A stretch of DNA of 64,000 nt from Scolanthus callimorphus (Eukaryota > Cnidaria > Anthozoa > Actiniaria > Edwardsiidae). This document shows positions 23,701-32,540 of the stretch, piece after piece. The stretch spans positions 34,113,577 through 34,177,576 of the forward strand of contig CM066913.1 in NCBI GenBank assembly GCA_033964015.1, in the 5' to 3' direction. The notes under the pieces were generated by a model. It made no database searches. It saw only the letters and a program-made list of their open reading frames with translations, and was not told the DNA's origin. The translations under genes were made by a program, and so were the position numbers. Within the stretch, counting starts at the first letter, position 1, and each line of letters opens with the position of its first letter.

Positions 23701-23792
23701 TAATCGTTAAGAGGGTGATAAAAAAACACCCAAATACTTACTTGAAAAGTATTACCGGTGAGTGCCAAAAACACAACCAAGTGGGACAACAT
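7638..23792 (-). CDS. Secreted pancreatic-lipase-family lipase/phospholipase, nine exons
   Basis: Coding exons, 5' to 3': 23792-23756, 23084-22854, 22355-22207, 20743-20596, 19748-19560, 16406-16300, 14927-14795, 10702-10585, 7796-7638. All junctions are GT-AG and every phase matches, giving about 423 codons. Residues 1-13 (MLSHLVVFLALTG) look like a signal peptide. Then come CYPKYGCF, HGFL (oxyanion region, ~86-89) and NVITVDWSRGA. The nucleophile is Ser164 in GFSLG, with Asp191 in GLDPA and His261 in ICDHMRAPEYY. The two lid cysteines (246, 259) enclose only 12 residues. PFC precedes a C-terminal PLAT/LH2 domain starting VYHYHLMFKTGYGW. It is a secreted alpha/beta-hydrolase expected to cleave acyl esters of glycerolipids. 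The last exon is unresolved: exon 9 ends phase 2 at AA|GTAAGT, and reading on gives an immediate TAA. Confidence 0.9.
7835..9995 (-). mobile_element. L2/CR1-like LINE, 5'-truncated, in lipase intron 8
   Basis: Minus-strand ORF2 starts mid-protein near 9990 and holds a full reverse-transcriptase core: LDLSAAFDTVDH, CGVPQGSCLGPLLFTIY and CYADDTQLY (the YADD catalytic pair). It ends with LHWLPVKQRIVFKML and APKLWNDLPREIR, finishing at 8078. Two one-base deletions break it (near 8697 and 8501). A non-coding tail runs to an (ATT)n end at about 7835, as in L2/CR1-type LINEs. It has the same orientation as the host gene. Confidence 0.85.
8078..9995 (-). pseudogene. LINE ORF2 reverse transcriptase with two frameshifts
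   Basis: The frame is continuous from about 9990 to 8697, where one C seems lost in a C run. The shifted frame carries VWFDSHLSMDHHINKV and RIDYCNSVLLG to about 8502, where one G seems lost. The last frame ends at the TAG/TAA beyond FVKAF at 8078. The endonuclease domain is absent. Confidence 0.8.
9996..10584. other. Lipase intron 8, unique part
   Basis: No exon or tandem repeat seen; several GGTCACC-type short direct repeats (10447-10530) flank the donor of exon 8. Confidence 0.4.
10585..10702 (-). CDS. Lipase exon 8: first half of the PLAT domain
   Basis: Acceptor AAATATTTCAG, donor CAGGG|GTGAGC in phase 2. Encodes VYHYHLMFKTGYGWFAGTS and HVTIYGSKGNSG, the first beta-strands of the PLAT/LH2 domain that helps lipases contact membranes or partners. 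Confidence 0.85.
10703..12084. other. Lipase intron 7, 3' part
   Basis: No coding similarity or array found. A GATATC/CGCGCAGCGACGAGGGCGAT palindrome-like patch lies at 11455-11495. Confidence 0.4.
12085..12171. repeat. 24-bp tandem repeat of lipase exon 7 end plus donor, left of the LINE
   Basis: The unit TTACCACAGAATGGCTTCCC + CTAC begins at 12085, 12109 and 12133, then degenerates. On the minus strand each copy is the last 15 bases of lipase exon 7 followed by GTAAGTAGG. Confidence 0.9.
12172..14570 (+). pseudogene. LINE ORF2 (endonuclease end plus reverse transcriptase), one frameshift
   Basis: Two overlapping frames, joined by one missing A near 13497 in the middle of the conserved FLDLK..FDTVDH motif, together cover about 800 codons. 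Apart from this lesion and the 5' truncation the reading frame is open, so the insertion is fairly young. Confidence 0.82.
12172..14766 (+). mobile_element. L2/CR1-like LINE, 5'-truncated, in lipase intron 7
   Basis: The element begins inside the endonuclease domain (IDLIFTNHPESVVCSG, GISDHSLIYVYRKL). It carries a complete RT core (LYINDLPNCL, MYADDTSITF), then YCSTVWGNC and the C-terminal LWNDLPVELRRSPSL, stop at 14568-14570. A poly(A) signal AATAAAG lies near 14733 and the tail is (TTAC)n. One base is missing in an A run at 13495-13498. It is inserted opposite to the host gene, within the 24-bp repeats that carry the lipase exon 7 donor. Confidence 0.88.
14767..14814. repeat. 24-bp repeat of lipase exon 7 end plus donor, right of the LINE
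   Basis: Copies start at 14767 and 14791. The right-hand one is the genuine end of exon 7 with its donor. The other gives a second donor 24 bases downstream, whose use would read TGT GGT AAG TAG, a stop. Confidence 0.9.
14795..14927 (-). CDS. Lipase exon 7: cysteine-rich end of the catalytic domain
   Basis: Acceptor CCTCTACAG, donor TGTG|GTAAGT. Encodes DFQRGFCFDCKLHPCPSAGY and FYYTNTRKPFC, the end of the lipase catalytic domain. The last bases of the exon with its donor are duplicated with a 24-bp period on both sides of a LINE insertion. Confidence 0.9.
15165..15425. repeat. Degenerate GGAATCC minisatellite
   Basis: Imperfect repeats of AATCCGGAATCCA-like units fill this stretch of lipase intron 6. 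Open frames across it on both strands are by-products. Confidence 0.85.
15495..15998. repeat. 84-bp tandem repeat, six copies
   Basis: CGCGACTTCTGTAACG recurs every 84 bases from 15495. Because 84 is a multiple of three, at least three frames (two on plus, one on minus) stay open as 28-residue repeats. Copies are almost identical. It sits in lipase intron 6, with flanks rich in short CTGCGACAGCTGCAAC-like palindromes. Confidence 0.95.
16300..16406 (-). CDS. Lipase exon 6: catalytic His
   Basis: Acceptor TTTCTAG, donor ATGCAG|GTAATG. Encodes LICDHMRAPEYYAESV with the catalytic His and the cysteine closing the lid, then the CPMRAFPC pair of cysteines. Confidence 0.92.
16755..19559 (-). repeat. 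Array of 18 extra copies of the lipase exon 5 end with splice sites
   Basis: The mark GTGTTTTACGGC (minus strand GCCGTAAAACAC, inside the exon) occurs at 16843, 16964, 17085, 17206, 17327, 17448, 17569, 17787, 17908, 18029, 18150, 18271, 18486, 18689, 18914, 19119, 19324 and 19445, then at 19566 in the true exon. The basic period is 121 bp: 67 bases equal to the end of exon 5, then a 54-base spacer that begins GTAAGTGATAG and ends ATTAACCTACACACAG. Seven places carry an extra segment of roughly 80-95 bases with TCTCACATCTGTGAGAC palindromes and another GTAAGT. Copies 15-17 share CTCAG with the parent where more distant ones read ACACAG. Confidence 0.95.
19560..19748 (-). CDS. Lipase exon 5: catalytic Asp and start of the lid; parent of the exon array
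   Basis: Acceptor CTTTTCAG at 19749-19756, donor GATG|GTAAGTGATAG at 19560/19559. Encodes GLDPASVLF (catalytic Asp), VRLDSSDAVFVDVYHTD, then GHLDFYANGGYKQRGC leading into the lid. Its last 67 bases (19560-19626) are the sequence repeated 18 more times in the following intron. Confidence 0.93.
20596..20743 (-). CDS. Lipase exon 4: nucleophile-elbow exon
   Basis: Starts after TTTACACAG and ends ACAG|GTGGGT. It encodes LTELIKFLNN, then FYIIGFSLGAHIAGYAG, with the catalytic Ser in the G-x-S-x-G elbow. The usual His before Ser is Phe here (GFSLG). Confidence 0.92.
20843..20979. repeat. Short inverted-repeat element (MITE-like), lipase intron 3
   Basis: Ends CATCTCCAGTGTAGGAAC and GTTCTTACACTGGAGATG are inverted copies. 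A related copy lies at 31494-31622. Confidence 0.6.
21110..21572. repeat. 36-bp tandem repeat, about 12 copies
   Basis: The unit ACAACTCAAAGAAGATATAG + CTCGGTCAGCGCCATG repeats with few changes (one shortened copy near 21350). It is open in frame on both strands as 12-residue repeats. It lies in lipase intron 3. Confidence 0.95.
22478..22652. repeat. Fold-back element in lipase intron 2
   Basis: About 60-base imperfect inverted arms: TAAAGGTCGTGGCTAGATGG at the left and CTAGCCACGACCATGTATAA at the right, with TTCATAGGC / GCCTATGAA near the centre. Confidence 0.75.
23756..23792 (-). CDS. Lipase exon 1: start codon and signal peptide
   Basis: ATG at 23792-23790, twelve hydrophobic-rich codons, then donor CACCG|GTAATA in phase 1. 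A competing stronger donor (CAA|GTAAGT, 15 bases downstream) would be phase 0 and would put exon 2 out of frame, so the weaker donor is the one that keeps the protein. Confidence 0.75.
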
Positions 23793-24117
23793 CGTCAGAT
23801 ATATTATCTGAAAATAAACTGTCAAATTAGTTAGATGCGTATATCGTGTTACTAGAACTATGGGACATTGAAATACAAAACTGTTAACAATTGCTCTCTA
23901 TCTAATCGCCATTTGTTTCTGGCCGAGAAAAACGCATCCTGTAACTTGGTCACTCGGAAAAGTACGTTTTGCTGGCCAACAAGAGTTTTTCCAAAACTAA
24001 TTACCAACCGTAAATTTGTTTTGTTTATTGTATATTACTAAGTTAATATCCATGTTCGTGCATTTTTTCTACTGCAACGTTTGGATCAATTCAAAATACA
24101 TTACAAACTGACTAACC

Positions 24118-24193
24118 TCTGCTTCTAATTGGGTCTTGCCTGGTCGAGATCTCTGCTAGAAAGGTTGTTGAAAAGGATCGCCATCTTTTTATA
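24118..24193 (-). promoter_or_regulatory. Candidate lipase promoter with TATA box and 5' UTR exon
   Basis: On the minus strand GGGTATAAAAAGATGG places a TATA box at 24186-24193. About 75 bases downstream is a good donor (AGCAGAG|GTTAGT, 24118/24117). The coding exon 1 has its own acceptor, ATTTTCAG, 21 bases before the ATG. This fits a TATA-driven start near 24160 with a spliced 5' UTR. Confidence 0.4.
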
Positions 24194-24467
24194 CCCAACA
24201 GATGAAATGTGTGGGAACAACACACGTGTTTATTTAGACATTATTTGTAAAAGTTAATGGAGTTATGTGAAACTTATTTATTTAACACTTCAATGTAAAG
24301 ATTCCCTAAATTCGACATCAAAATACTAGAGAACTACTTTGCCGTCTTGAGTGGTGAGAGTTTTTCAAAAGGCATTGCGCAAATAGACGAAAAATAATTG
24401 AAAACCAAAGTACATTATCTAACGCTGAGGCCAATCCAATCCAATATTTGTCTCAACATTTTTGTGA

Positions 24468-24516
24468 AGTAACCGCCCTGATGAAGGACAGAATTAAATG
24501 TCCGAAACGTTGGCTT
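24468..24516 (+). ncRNA. Hammerhead-like core motif (incomplete support)
   Basis: CCCTGATGA is followed by a GGAC/GTCC stem closing a 10-base loop and then CGAAACG. This is the CUGAUGA-stem II-GAAA core order of hammerhead ribozymes, which are known in Penelope-like elements and retrozymes. A convincing stem III with a UH cleavage site is not seen, so this may be only a retroelement remnant with a degenerate or chance motif. Confidence 0.3.
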
Positions 24517-25964
24517 TAATCCTGCTTCTGTTTGGTCGAATGATTCAATGCCGAGAAAAAACGGTACTTTATGAATTATTAATGAGTTTGAGAATTTCTT
24601 CATGAACAACCTATCATATCTGGACAAAACTCGGTAAACATATTACTTTTAAATGCATGCTCAGCGATGTTTAACTTTGTTCAATGTATGTTTATCGTGA
24701 AGGCGACCGAAAACGTAACATCGGGAAAAGTTGAATCGTGTCTGAATCAAGTTGAACACCATGTTGAATAAGTTCAATGATGTTGAACCTTCAACATTCG
24801 TGAAAAAGATCCATAAAAATCAAGATTCCCGTCGTGTAAAATGATTCAAACCTTCACAAGTGCTATCTTTTAGTCATCGCTTTCAACTGATTTGAAAATT
24901 GCTGAGTATCTACTGAGCATCACTGAAAATTTCGCGTTTAGAAGAACAAAGTAGAAAAGTTGAACGGGCATGTTGAACTGCCTTGGCCACAGCTTAGGGA
25001 GACAGCAAAAGTAAAATACAAGATTAAAGTGAGGCCAGGAAATTAAGATAAATGTGAAAGGAATGATAACGTTTTTCGAGAGTAGCTTTGTTTATTCTGA
25101 GAGAATGATTCGTAAAAGAGAAGAGAGGATTCACAAACATTCTCCGAAAACTAGTACCAAATATTTAAACAGCCGTGACTGTCACATGGTTTCAAGTATA
25201 CCTTGGCAATTAGTTTTCGCTACAACCGGCTAAACTAGGCATTTAAAGAATTCATTAGCGATAATCAGAAACCTATAGGTTTCTGCGATAATTAACGACA
25301 GCATCTTATAGCCAAAACCATTGTTTTTAGTCGCGGTTTGAATGTGGTTTGATTTTGCTTTTTCTGTTCTGCTAGTCAAACCATCTAAGCCAATCAGGTC
25401 CTTGCCCTGTTTCGCCTAGTGCAGTTGAATGGGTTATCGTCGCGACAGAAAGCCAGAAGCCACCGCAAAACTGAATGAATGGTCTATCCACTTTTCGCAT
25501 GGCAAAGCAGAGATTTAAAAGAACACGTTTTTCCAAAATTCCACTGGGGGGAAATCTGTGTCCTGAACGAGATTACGAAAAGCAAAAAGCACAGACGTCT
25601 CACTTCCTGGTGTTTTCCGTCTCACTTCCTTTGTGTTTTATATTAAGTACATTTTCAGCATCTTTTCTACGTGCACCCCGCGGGACATTTTAACGGGACA
25701 TACATTTTTGGAATCCTTCGGAAAACTGGTTTCAGTTGTGGTCCCCAGCTCGAAAAAGTTCCCACGGTGCTCATTTTGCATGTTCTTGCTTCTTTTGGTC
25801 ACTGCCTAAACAAAGGAATCTCAAAAATAGCTTTTTTCGAACCGGGGACACTCGAAACTGGTTTCAGCACGTCCTAAGGATTCCAAAAACGTACCTCCCA
25901 TTTAATGTTACAGACGATGCACGTAAACACCCTGTAGCAACTAGACTAAAATATTTTTTGTCCT

Positions 25965-26162
25965 TCAGCGAGGTTTTGTTGCTACAATCCTGCAGCCTCC
26001 AACTTTACCGCCTGTCAGCGCCTTCTTGACTTTGCCATAGAAATATTCCAGACCTTCATATGTGTCCTGTCCAAGCACTCGAACGCGATCAGCTTTGTTG
26101 GACTGGAAGGTGGACAGTCGATTAGATACAAATGGCGCCCAGATGCTGGTAATGTCCTCAAA
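25965..26162 (-). CDS. Methyltransferase last exon
   Basis: Acceptor GCGTTTTACAG, 65 codons and stop. Encodes FEDITSIWAPFVSNRLSTF and ends CRIVATKPR. W-x-x-F-V is usual in this family's C-terminal beta-strand region. Confidence 0.88.
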   Translation of the reverse strand, partial: FEDITSIWAPFVSNRLSTFQSNKADRVRVLGQDTYEGLEYFYGKVKKALTGGKVGGCRIVATKPR

Positions 26163-28381
26163 CTGTAAAACGCAGAGAATTTCTTTATGCAACTGAAGAG
26201 ATGAATAGAAGTGTAAGGGGCGGATCCAGAAATTTCAGAAAGGGGGACAGATAGCGAAAACATGGGACGAATATCTTCCAATTTCCTCCAGCCCTGAGTG
26301 TGATGATGAAGTGAAGTCAGGTAACAACACACATTCATTGCTGTTCTGTCAGTGAGGCGAGGCGAGGCAAGACGACATGTTCTGTAGTGCATTGTTTTTT
26401 CTGGTGTGGAAAAGTTAGTTGATTTAAGGTGAGGCGAGGTCTCCCGATAAGCTTGGCTTCCTAGAAGACTGATAATTGTTTTGGGGCAAAGCAAGGTGGG
26501 TGTTGTGAGGTGGGGTGAGGTGAGGCAAGTTGTTGCGTGTTGAGTTGTGGGGTGAGGCAAGGTGAATGAGGTTAGTTGTGGTGAGGTTGAGGTAAAGTGA
26601 CGTGATGAAAGGTGGTGAGGTGAGAGAAAGTGAGGGGAGGTGAGGTAAAGCGAGGTGAGGTGAGGTAAAGCGAGGTGAGGTGAGATAAAGTGAGATGAGG
26701 TAAAGTGAGGTGAGGTAAAGTGAGGTGAGGTGAGGTGCGATGAGGTAAAGTGAGGTGAGGTGAGGTAAAGTGAGGTGATGAAAGGTGGTGAGGTGAGATA
26801 AAGTGAGGTGAGGTAAAGTGAGGTGAGGTGAGGTAAAGTGAGGCGAGGTGAGGTAAAGTGAGGTGATGAAAGGTGGTGAGGTGAGATAAAGTGAGGGGAG
26901 GCAAGGTAAAGCGAGGTGAGGTGAGGTAAAGCGAGGTGAGGTGAGATAAAGTGAGGTGAGGTGAGATGAGATGAGGAAAAGTGAGGTGAGGTGAGGTAAA
27001 GTGAGGTGAGGTAAGGTAAAGTGAGGTGAGGTGAGATGAGGTAAAGGGTAGTATTATTTACCTCCACATCAGTGAATCCAGCATCAGTCAACTGCTTGAT
27101 ATATTCTTCCCGTAATGGGAGGTTATGGGTATAAATAGATACTTTCAAATCTTCGATCTCTGCAATTGTCAAATCTTTAACTTGAAATAATCTTCTATAT
27201 ACCTGGAAATAGTAAGCAAAAAAGTGCTGGAGTTCATGGGAGAGTTACAATTATCTTGGCATCCACAAGCTGGGAGGGGCAAAAAATAGAAGCTCTTCTC
27301 CCCTTCCCCCTCCCCCAGTGTTGAGAAATGATAGGGTAAGGAAATTCCTGTTAGGGATGGTGTTAGGCCTTACAACCAAAGGGCAATGAGATAATGACTC
27401 AGACTGACCAGTCTACACAGAATGACCAGTCTACACAGAATGACCAGTCTACACAGAATGACCAGTCTACACAGAATGACCAGTCTACACAGACTGACCA
27501 GTCTACACAGAATGACCAGTCTACACAGAATGACCAGTCTACACAGAAGGCAGCCTGTGAGTAGGAGATTCCATCTATAGGGTCCATAATGCAGCATTTT
27601 TACTGACCGATCTGTTTTTAGAACACTTCACTGCATAATTACAATTTACATTTACATGTAATTACAATACATGTGAATACCTATATTGTTCTCTTGCCTA
27701 ACCTGCAGCAAACAAAAATGAACCTAGCAACTCTAACTCTAACAATAATTCGAACAATCAGGAAAAACGGCATCTCAATTTATAAACCAGTTGAAGGCTC
27801 CTACTGATGGGCCCCTGACAATGCTTCTTAATAATCAGGAGGTGTGATGGATGATAGATGGGACAGCCTTAGGCCTAATGCTAGCCCTAGCTGACAGGCA
27901 TATCCGTTTCTTGATGACCCCTTCCTTGCTGACCAGCAAGCTAGATTGTCACTCACATTTTGCCACCAGGCTTGAGAAGACTGGAACACTTCTCAAACAC
28001 GTCTTTACGGTTTGGAATATGCAAGAAGACCAGCCAGCTCACCAGGAAGTCAAATGACGCAGGTGCTGAAGGTGTAAAAGCAATGAAAGCAACATCAGAA
28101 ACACAACAGGATTTCATAATGCTAAATCCTGTGATTAAGAGCCTGATTGTCAGCCTCCATTTCGTCAGCCTAGCAACATACCAAGTCAGAAAAAAAGCAT
28201 CCATTTCCATCGGCTGATTCAGAGAATATAGACAGGGCCATAGCTAGCGTAGGGGCAGAGGGGGGCAGAGGGCGCAGTTGCCCCCCCCCCCCCCCCCAGC
28301 GAAGTAAATTTTTTAGTGTCAACATGTGGGGAATAAACCTGATTGCCCCCCTAGCAAAAAAGAAGGGACCAATGCCAGGCT

Positions 28382-28416
<35 letters not shown>

Positions 28417-29668
28417 CAAAAATTTCTAGCTACGGCCTTGATAGAGCTGATGGTCTCAATTGAATTTGGTAAATCGAATCTAAATCTTTGTTTTTAGATG
28501 TTTATATAGAAATTTCTACACATAATTCGTCTTTAAACAAATGTAAATTAACGAGTATAACGAATGTGTGTAATAAAATTGAATTGAATTGAACTATAAT
28601 ATTGAACGTAAACAATAACAAAGGAGTGGCTGACACGGGCTCTTTAGGCTTTGTAGCTGTTTAATATTCTGTACACAGGCTTCCCGTTCACACGAAACAT
28701 GATTGATTGGAAACACCCAAACTTTCACACTGTAATAAATAGTATTTTAACTAGCAGCAATCCTTGACTGAGAAAGTCTCCCATCTTCAACCTGGGGGAC
28801 ACCCAGAATTCTAAGAATCTGATACAGCAGCAAGCCTTTTTTTAATGAACAGACAAATAAACAATGGACAGTCTGATCTCATATACACATTGACAAACAA
28901 TAGACAATTTAAACAAAGTACACTATAACTCTTCTGTTATCTCTAATATATTCTTATTCTCTGAAATGATAACATATACAGTTTCACTTTTTTCCATTGA
29001 ATAGCTTCCCAAGTTGTATGTACTTACGGGAGTCAGGCTTCAAAATGTCACCACATTTATGCAAAACCTTATCACTAAGTCCACATCTCTTTGTTAGATC
29101 TTCTCCAGCTTGATTTAGATCCTCCTGCAGCTCTACAGCCTCTACATAGCAGGCTGTTTTAGAGGCAAGGTATCGGGCGGGGCCACCAAGGCCTGATCCT
29201 ACATCTAACACCTTGTGATGAGAACTTGAAAGAAAAGACAAAAGATTTACAAAACAATGACAGTATTAGATTACAAATGGTATCTAACTTAATTAGTATC
29301 CAAAAATCAGTGGATGAAACTCAGAATATCCGAGGATATTCACTGTTTTGCACTGCATGCAAGCTTGGGTGTCAATCATGGATGTTTCTCAGCAATAATA
29401 TTGACAATCACTTAAGATTATACTATAACCAACAGACTGATTTGACGACTAAAACATCTATTCCCCTCAGGGTCGCTGAACAGTGGCAGGATGCATATTC
29501 CTCTTGGTATATATCTGCCACTATTCATCTTAATCCCTTTGGGGAATAGACGTTATACAGTCATCTATTTCGGAAAAGGCTGCAGTGTCTGCAAAACTGT
29601 CTGTTATAGCCCATGGAATTTGGGGAGGGTACCCTACTGAAGTGTTTCGTCATTTCTCCTGTGTTTCA

Positions 29669-29700
<32 letters not shown>

Positions 29701-30531
29701 AGTCTCTCAGCCCACTACACTTAACCACTATGTGAGGGATGTTAAACAACCACAGTGCTCACTACAAAATGATATATCTAACAACCAATCATGATTGTAA
29801 ACTGCATTGTATAAATCGCAGTCCGCATCTTAGGGATCAGACATGTCCACATCTGTAAACCGCATTTGAACATATCCATATGATAATTTGCGGTATACAA
29901 GTGCATACATTACATTACATTTATTACAACTACAGCTGCAATGAAAATTCAAAGGTGGTATTCCCATATTTACGTAATATGGAATTCCAGGTTTGGTCAT
30001 GAAGGAATTCACTGGAATTCAAGGGTGGGCAGGGAAGCTTAAATATTTCCAGGGTGGGCACCTGTAACTGGGGTAGGGTTTAGGTTTTGTTAGGTTAGGT
30101 TAGGTCAACAGGGGGTTGGCAGCCTGTGGATTGCTTTGTTGTTGTTTTTTTAGACTGGAACAACACCACCCCACAAAATTATGAAGGTAATCCCTGCATT
30201 CAGTCAATTGTAAACAGTAGATGTATCATCAATCTATTAGTTACCTAATGCCTAATCTGGTGATGCTCTCATCAACTGCTGCAGTCCCTTGGTAATGATA
30301 TTGATCAAACTTACACACATCCTCAACCTTGAGTGGATCCGATGAGCTGTATCCTAACTAGAAGGATAATGAGAAGGATATAAATAATCAGACAGCCTCA
30401 AATACAAAATAAAAAACATTAAAAAAATTATATAAATATCAAAATATAATTATAAAAAAATATGAATGTCATACTATAAAAAGAATTCCATACCTCTTTC
30501 AGCTCATTATATATCCTCTCAACATCAGAAT
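25965..30531 (-). CDS. SAM-dependent methyltransferase, six exons found, 5' end missing
   Basis: Exons 5' to 3': 30531-30494, 30357-30245, 29224-29028, 28065-27957, 27202-27062, 26162-25965 (stop TGA at 25967-25965). Motif I is HKVLDVGSGLGGPARYLA, then a conserved ALELQ-type acidic strand (YVEAVELQEDL), FDFLVSWLVFLHIPNRKDVF and LLKPGGKMYIEDYF. The C-terminal part reads LPLREEYIKQLTDAGF. This is a class I Rossmann-fold methyltransferase resembling small-molecule (sarcosine/phosphoethanolamine-type) enzymes. The substrate cannot be read from sequence. Phases match at each junction except inside exon 5, where one base is missing (27172-27182). The exon with the start codon was not found. Confidence 0.85.
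26497..27046. repeat. GAGGTAAAGTGAGGT-type purine-rich microsatellite
   Basis: Imperfect repeats of GAGGTGAGGTAAAGTGAG fill intron 5 of the methyltransferase, starting only about 15 bases past the donor of the preceding exon. The strand is almost purely A/G/T with few C. Confidence 0.95.
27062..27202 (-). pseudogene. Methyltransferase exon with a one-base deletion
   Basis: Exon bounds are a clear TTTCCAG acceptor and GAG|GTAAAT donor. It starts in frame as YIEDYFKLK, then at 27172-27182 the frame must move by one base to continue DLTIAEIEDLKVSIYTH. The exon is 141 bases, while the neighbouring phases require 142. As read, translation stops at TGA within the exon. Confidence 0.8.
27393..27548. 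repeat. 18-bp tandem repeat, eight to nine copies
   Basis: AATGACCAGTCTACACAG repeated with only one substitution (AATG to ACTG) in some copies, in the methyltransferase intron 4. Confidence 0.95.
27553..27812. repeat. Possible MITE related to 32821-33273
   Basis: Ends GTGAGTAGGAGATTCCATC and GGCTCCTACTGATGGGCCCC match in inverted orientation the ends of the 33-kb fold-back element. Internal arms are weak. Confidence 0.4.
28232..28445. repeat. Element with two long poly-C runs
   Basis: C runs at about 28281-28299 and 28385-28414 lie between GGCCATAGCTAGCG and CTAGCTACGGCCTTG, which are inverted copies. Run lengths are unreliable in any sequencing method. Confidence 0.6.
29028..29224 (-). 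CDS. Methyltransferase exon with the SAM-binding motif
   Basis: Acceptor TTTCTTTCAAG, donor GACTCCC|GTAAGT. Encodes VLDVGSGLGGPARYLA (glycine-rich SAM loop) and CGLSDKVLHKCGDILKP. Cleanly open in the phase given by its neighbours. Confidence 0.88.
29225..30244. other. Methyltransferase intron 2
   Basis: About 1 kb with short open frames on plus that match nothing I recognise. A run of four TTAGGT-like units sits at 30086-30108. Confidence 0.4.
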
Positions 30532-32540
30532 CTATAAACAAATAGAGCAGACTCATTCACAGTGGGTTAATTAAAATGAAGTGCTGGAAGGTTGTATGCC
30601 TGCACAAAAACCTAATTAAGTGCCACTCAAAGCGCTCATTCAAAATAAAGAAGAATGCCGTTTATTTGGCAATGATAGCTCTTTTGGTTCAAGACTAGAG
30701 CACAAGAAGCCAATAATGTTTTATGTATGATTCTGTTTGGCATAGTTGGATTCACTTAAAACTTGGTAACAACAAAGGACTAAAACCACAACCACTGATA
30801 TGTTTTTTTTCCATTACCATGGTAACACTATTGACACTAGAGCTGTCTATTTAAAAATAGGACAAATCTGAACATTATTCACCTACAAGTGAAGTCCTAC
30901 AAAACTTAGCCAAAATACTCTGAGCTGGGTTAACAAACAAATCAGGATGTTTCAAAGACATTCACAACTTCGGGAATATTTCAGAGATTTTACCTATTTT
31001 TATAGGAATCACTTCTAGAGCCAAGTTTGTTACCATGGTAATGCTAATTGGCATATGGATGTTTGAGGTATTGGTTCTTCTTTCTTGTTTTGAATGGGCA
31101 ATCAAATGTACCATTAAAATTTCAGCCTTGATAGGCACTTTAAAAAATAACAATGAAATTAAGGCAAGCTATCACAAAAATTGAACAAAATTGTACAGTT
31201 GAAATATTCTAGTTAAAATTAAATTTGCATTTAAAAATGTAAAAAAAAATTACTTTTTGGCCTGTCAAAGGGTTGTATACAAGACTAAAAAATTGAAAAT
31301 ATTTGGAAAAGTCAATACAAAAATTTGAGCAGAAAGTAAAATGCAGGACCTGTCGTGCAGGTCCTTTTTTGTAAGGCAGCACACCAGCCCAAATTATATT
31401 TATTTGTTTTGCTTTTTTCATAGATGGCACATCCAGAGACGGGAGCAGGTGGTTGTGGACAATTATGCACCCCTCACTTTAAAATCTGGGCTCTACCCTG
31501 GTGTAAAAACCTGATGTGTATTGTTCACGAGTTGCATCACAAAGCTTCTTTTAGAACGAATCATGTTGAAATACAACTGAACACAAAGGGGTCCTCTGGG
31601 AATGGTTCTTACACTGTGGTAAACTGAAAATCTGGGACCATTTGTCAGGGAAAATTGGTTGGTTTGATTGTTGTTTTGGTACAAAACATTCAGGTAGGGA
31701 TGAAATCCAACGTGGAATGGTGCATGCCATTTCCTTATTTCTATTTTGGCTTGGACTGGTTGCCTTATTTGGTCACAAATCCAGCTGGAGTATGTCAATA
31801 CCAATGGTACAAACCATGGATGGTGAGATGATCTCTAGAGCTTATCCATCTCCTTCCAACTGGAATGACCAAAAAAGCCAGCATTGTGTGGTTCCAAAAA
31901 ATATCCATACCCCCCAATGGAAGGGTGTTGAAAAGTGACCCCCCATTCCTTTGGAATTTCCGAAGAAAAATACAGTATTTATATGGACAGATCAGGTAAA
32001 TTAATGACCCCCCTAAAATTTTTCAGCAGGGGTCCCTGGAATTTCACAGGGGACAACAGGGGGTACAGCAATTCTTGAAAATTTCAGGCCCGTAGCCAAG
32101 GATTTTTGTGGGGGGTACTAATCTAGAAAAAGCCAACCAACATGGTAAGAATTTATTAACTGCTAGTCAAAATTCACTAGAAAAAGCAAATATACGAAAC
32201 TGGTTGTATGCCAAAGTGACTGCAGTCTTCTGTTGGCCCATTTAGTCACTAAAACAGTGTTTTCAAATCCTTAAATGTGGACCTTTTTGTTGCATGGGGG
32301 TTGCTTGTGCACCTCCAGAACCCTCCCTGGCTAAGGGCCTGAACTTATATTCCTTGATAGGGGATTACGACATTCATTGCATGGCTCTTAAACCCCAGAA
32401 ACGCACCACATAGACACTAAGCAAATTCGTTTTCATTCGATTTCAAGTGCTAGAATGGAATACTTTTCCCACAAAGTGCCCATTGGTATCTCCAAGCTCC
32501 TACTAGTGATTCATCCCAGAGCAACCAATCGATGAAATAT
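30532..32540. other. Upstream of the methyltransferase; no exon resolved
   Basis: The missing 5' exon should be here or further right: the first known exon starts in phase 1. The stretch contains a truncated MITE copy at 31887-32010 and an inverted-repeat element at 31494-31622. I could not identify a start exon. Confidence 0.4.
31494..31622. repeat. Second copy of the 20.8-kb inverted-repeat element
   Basis: Shares the internal CATCACAAAGCTTCTTT and GAACACAAAGG segments and the end GGTTCTTACACT with 20843-20979. Confidence 0.6.

Larger units (their letters stand above)
23793..25964. other. Intergenic space between lipase start and methyltransferase end
   Basis: Contains the candidate lipase promoter, a hammerhead-like motif at 24468-24508, and a segment (25345-25460) related to one at 62900-63000. 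No further exon was recognised. Confidence 0.45.

Noticed and set aside
26015..27172. A 385-codon Ser/His/Leu/Thr-rich minus-strand frame
   Set aside because: It reads through the GAGGTAAAG satellite between two real methyltransferase exons; splice sites remove it.
30086..30108. Four TTAGGT units as a telomeric relic
   Set aside because: Too short, and the unit differs from the TTAGGG expected for cnidarians.
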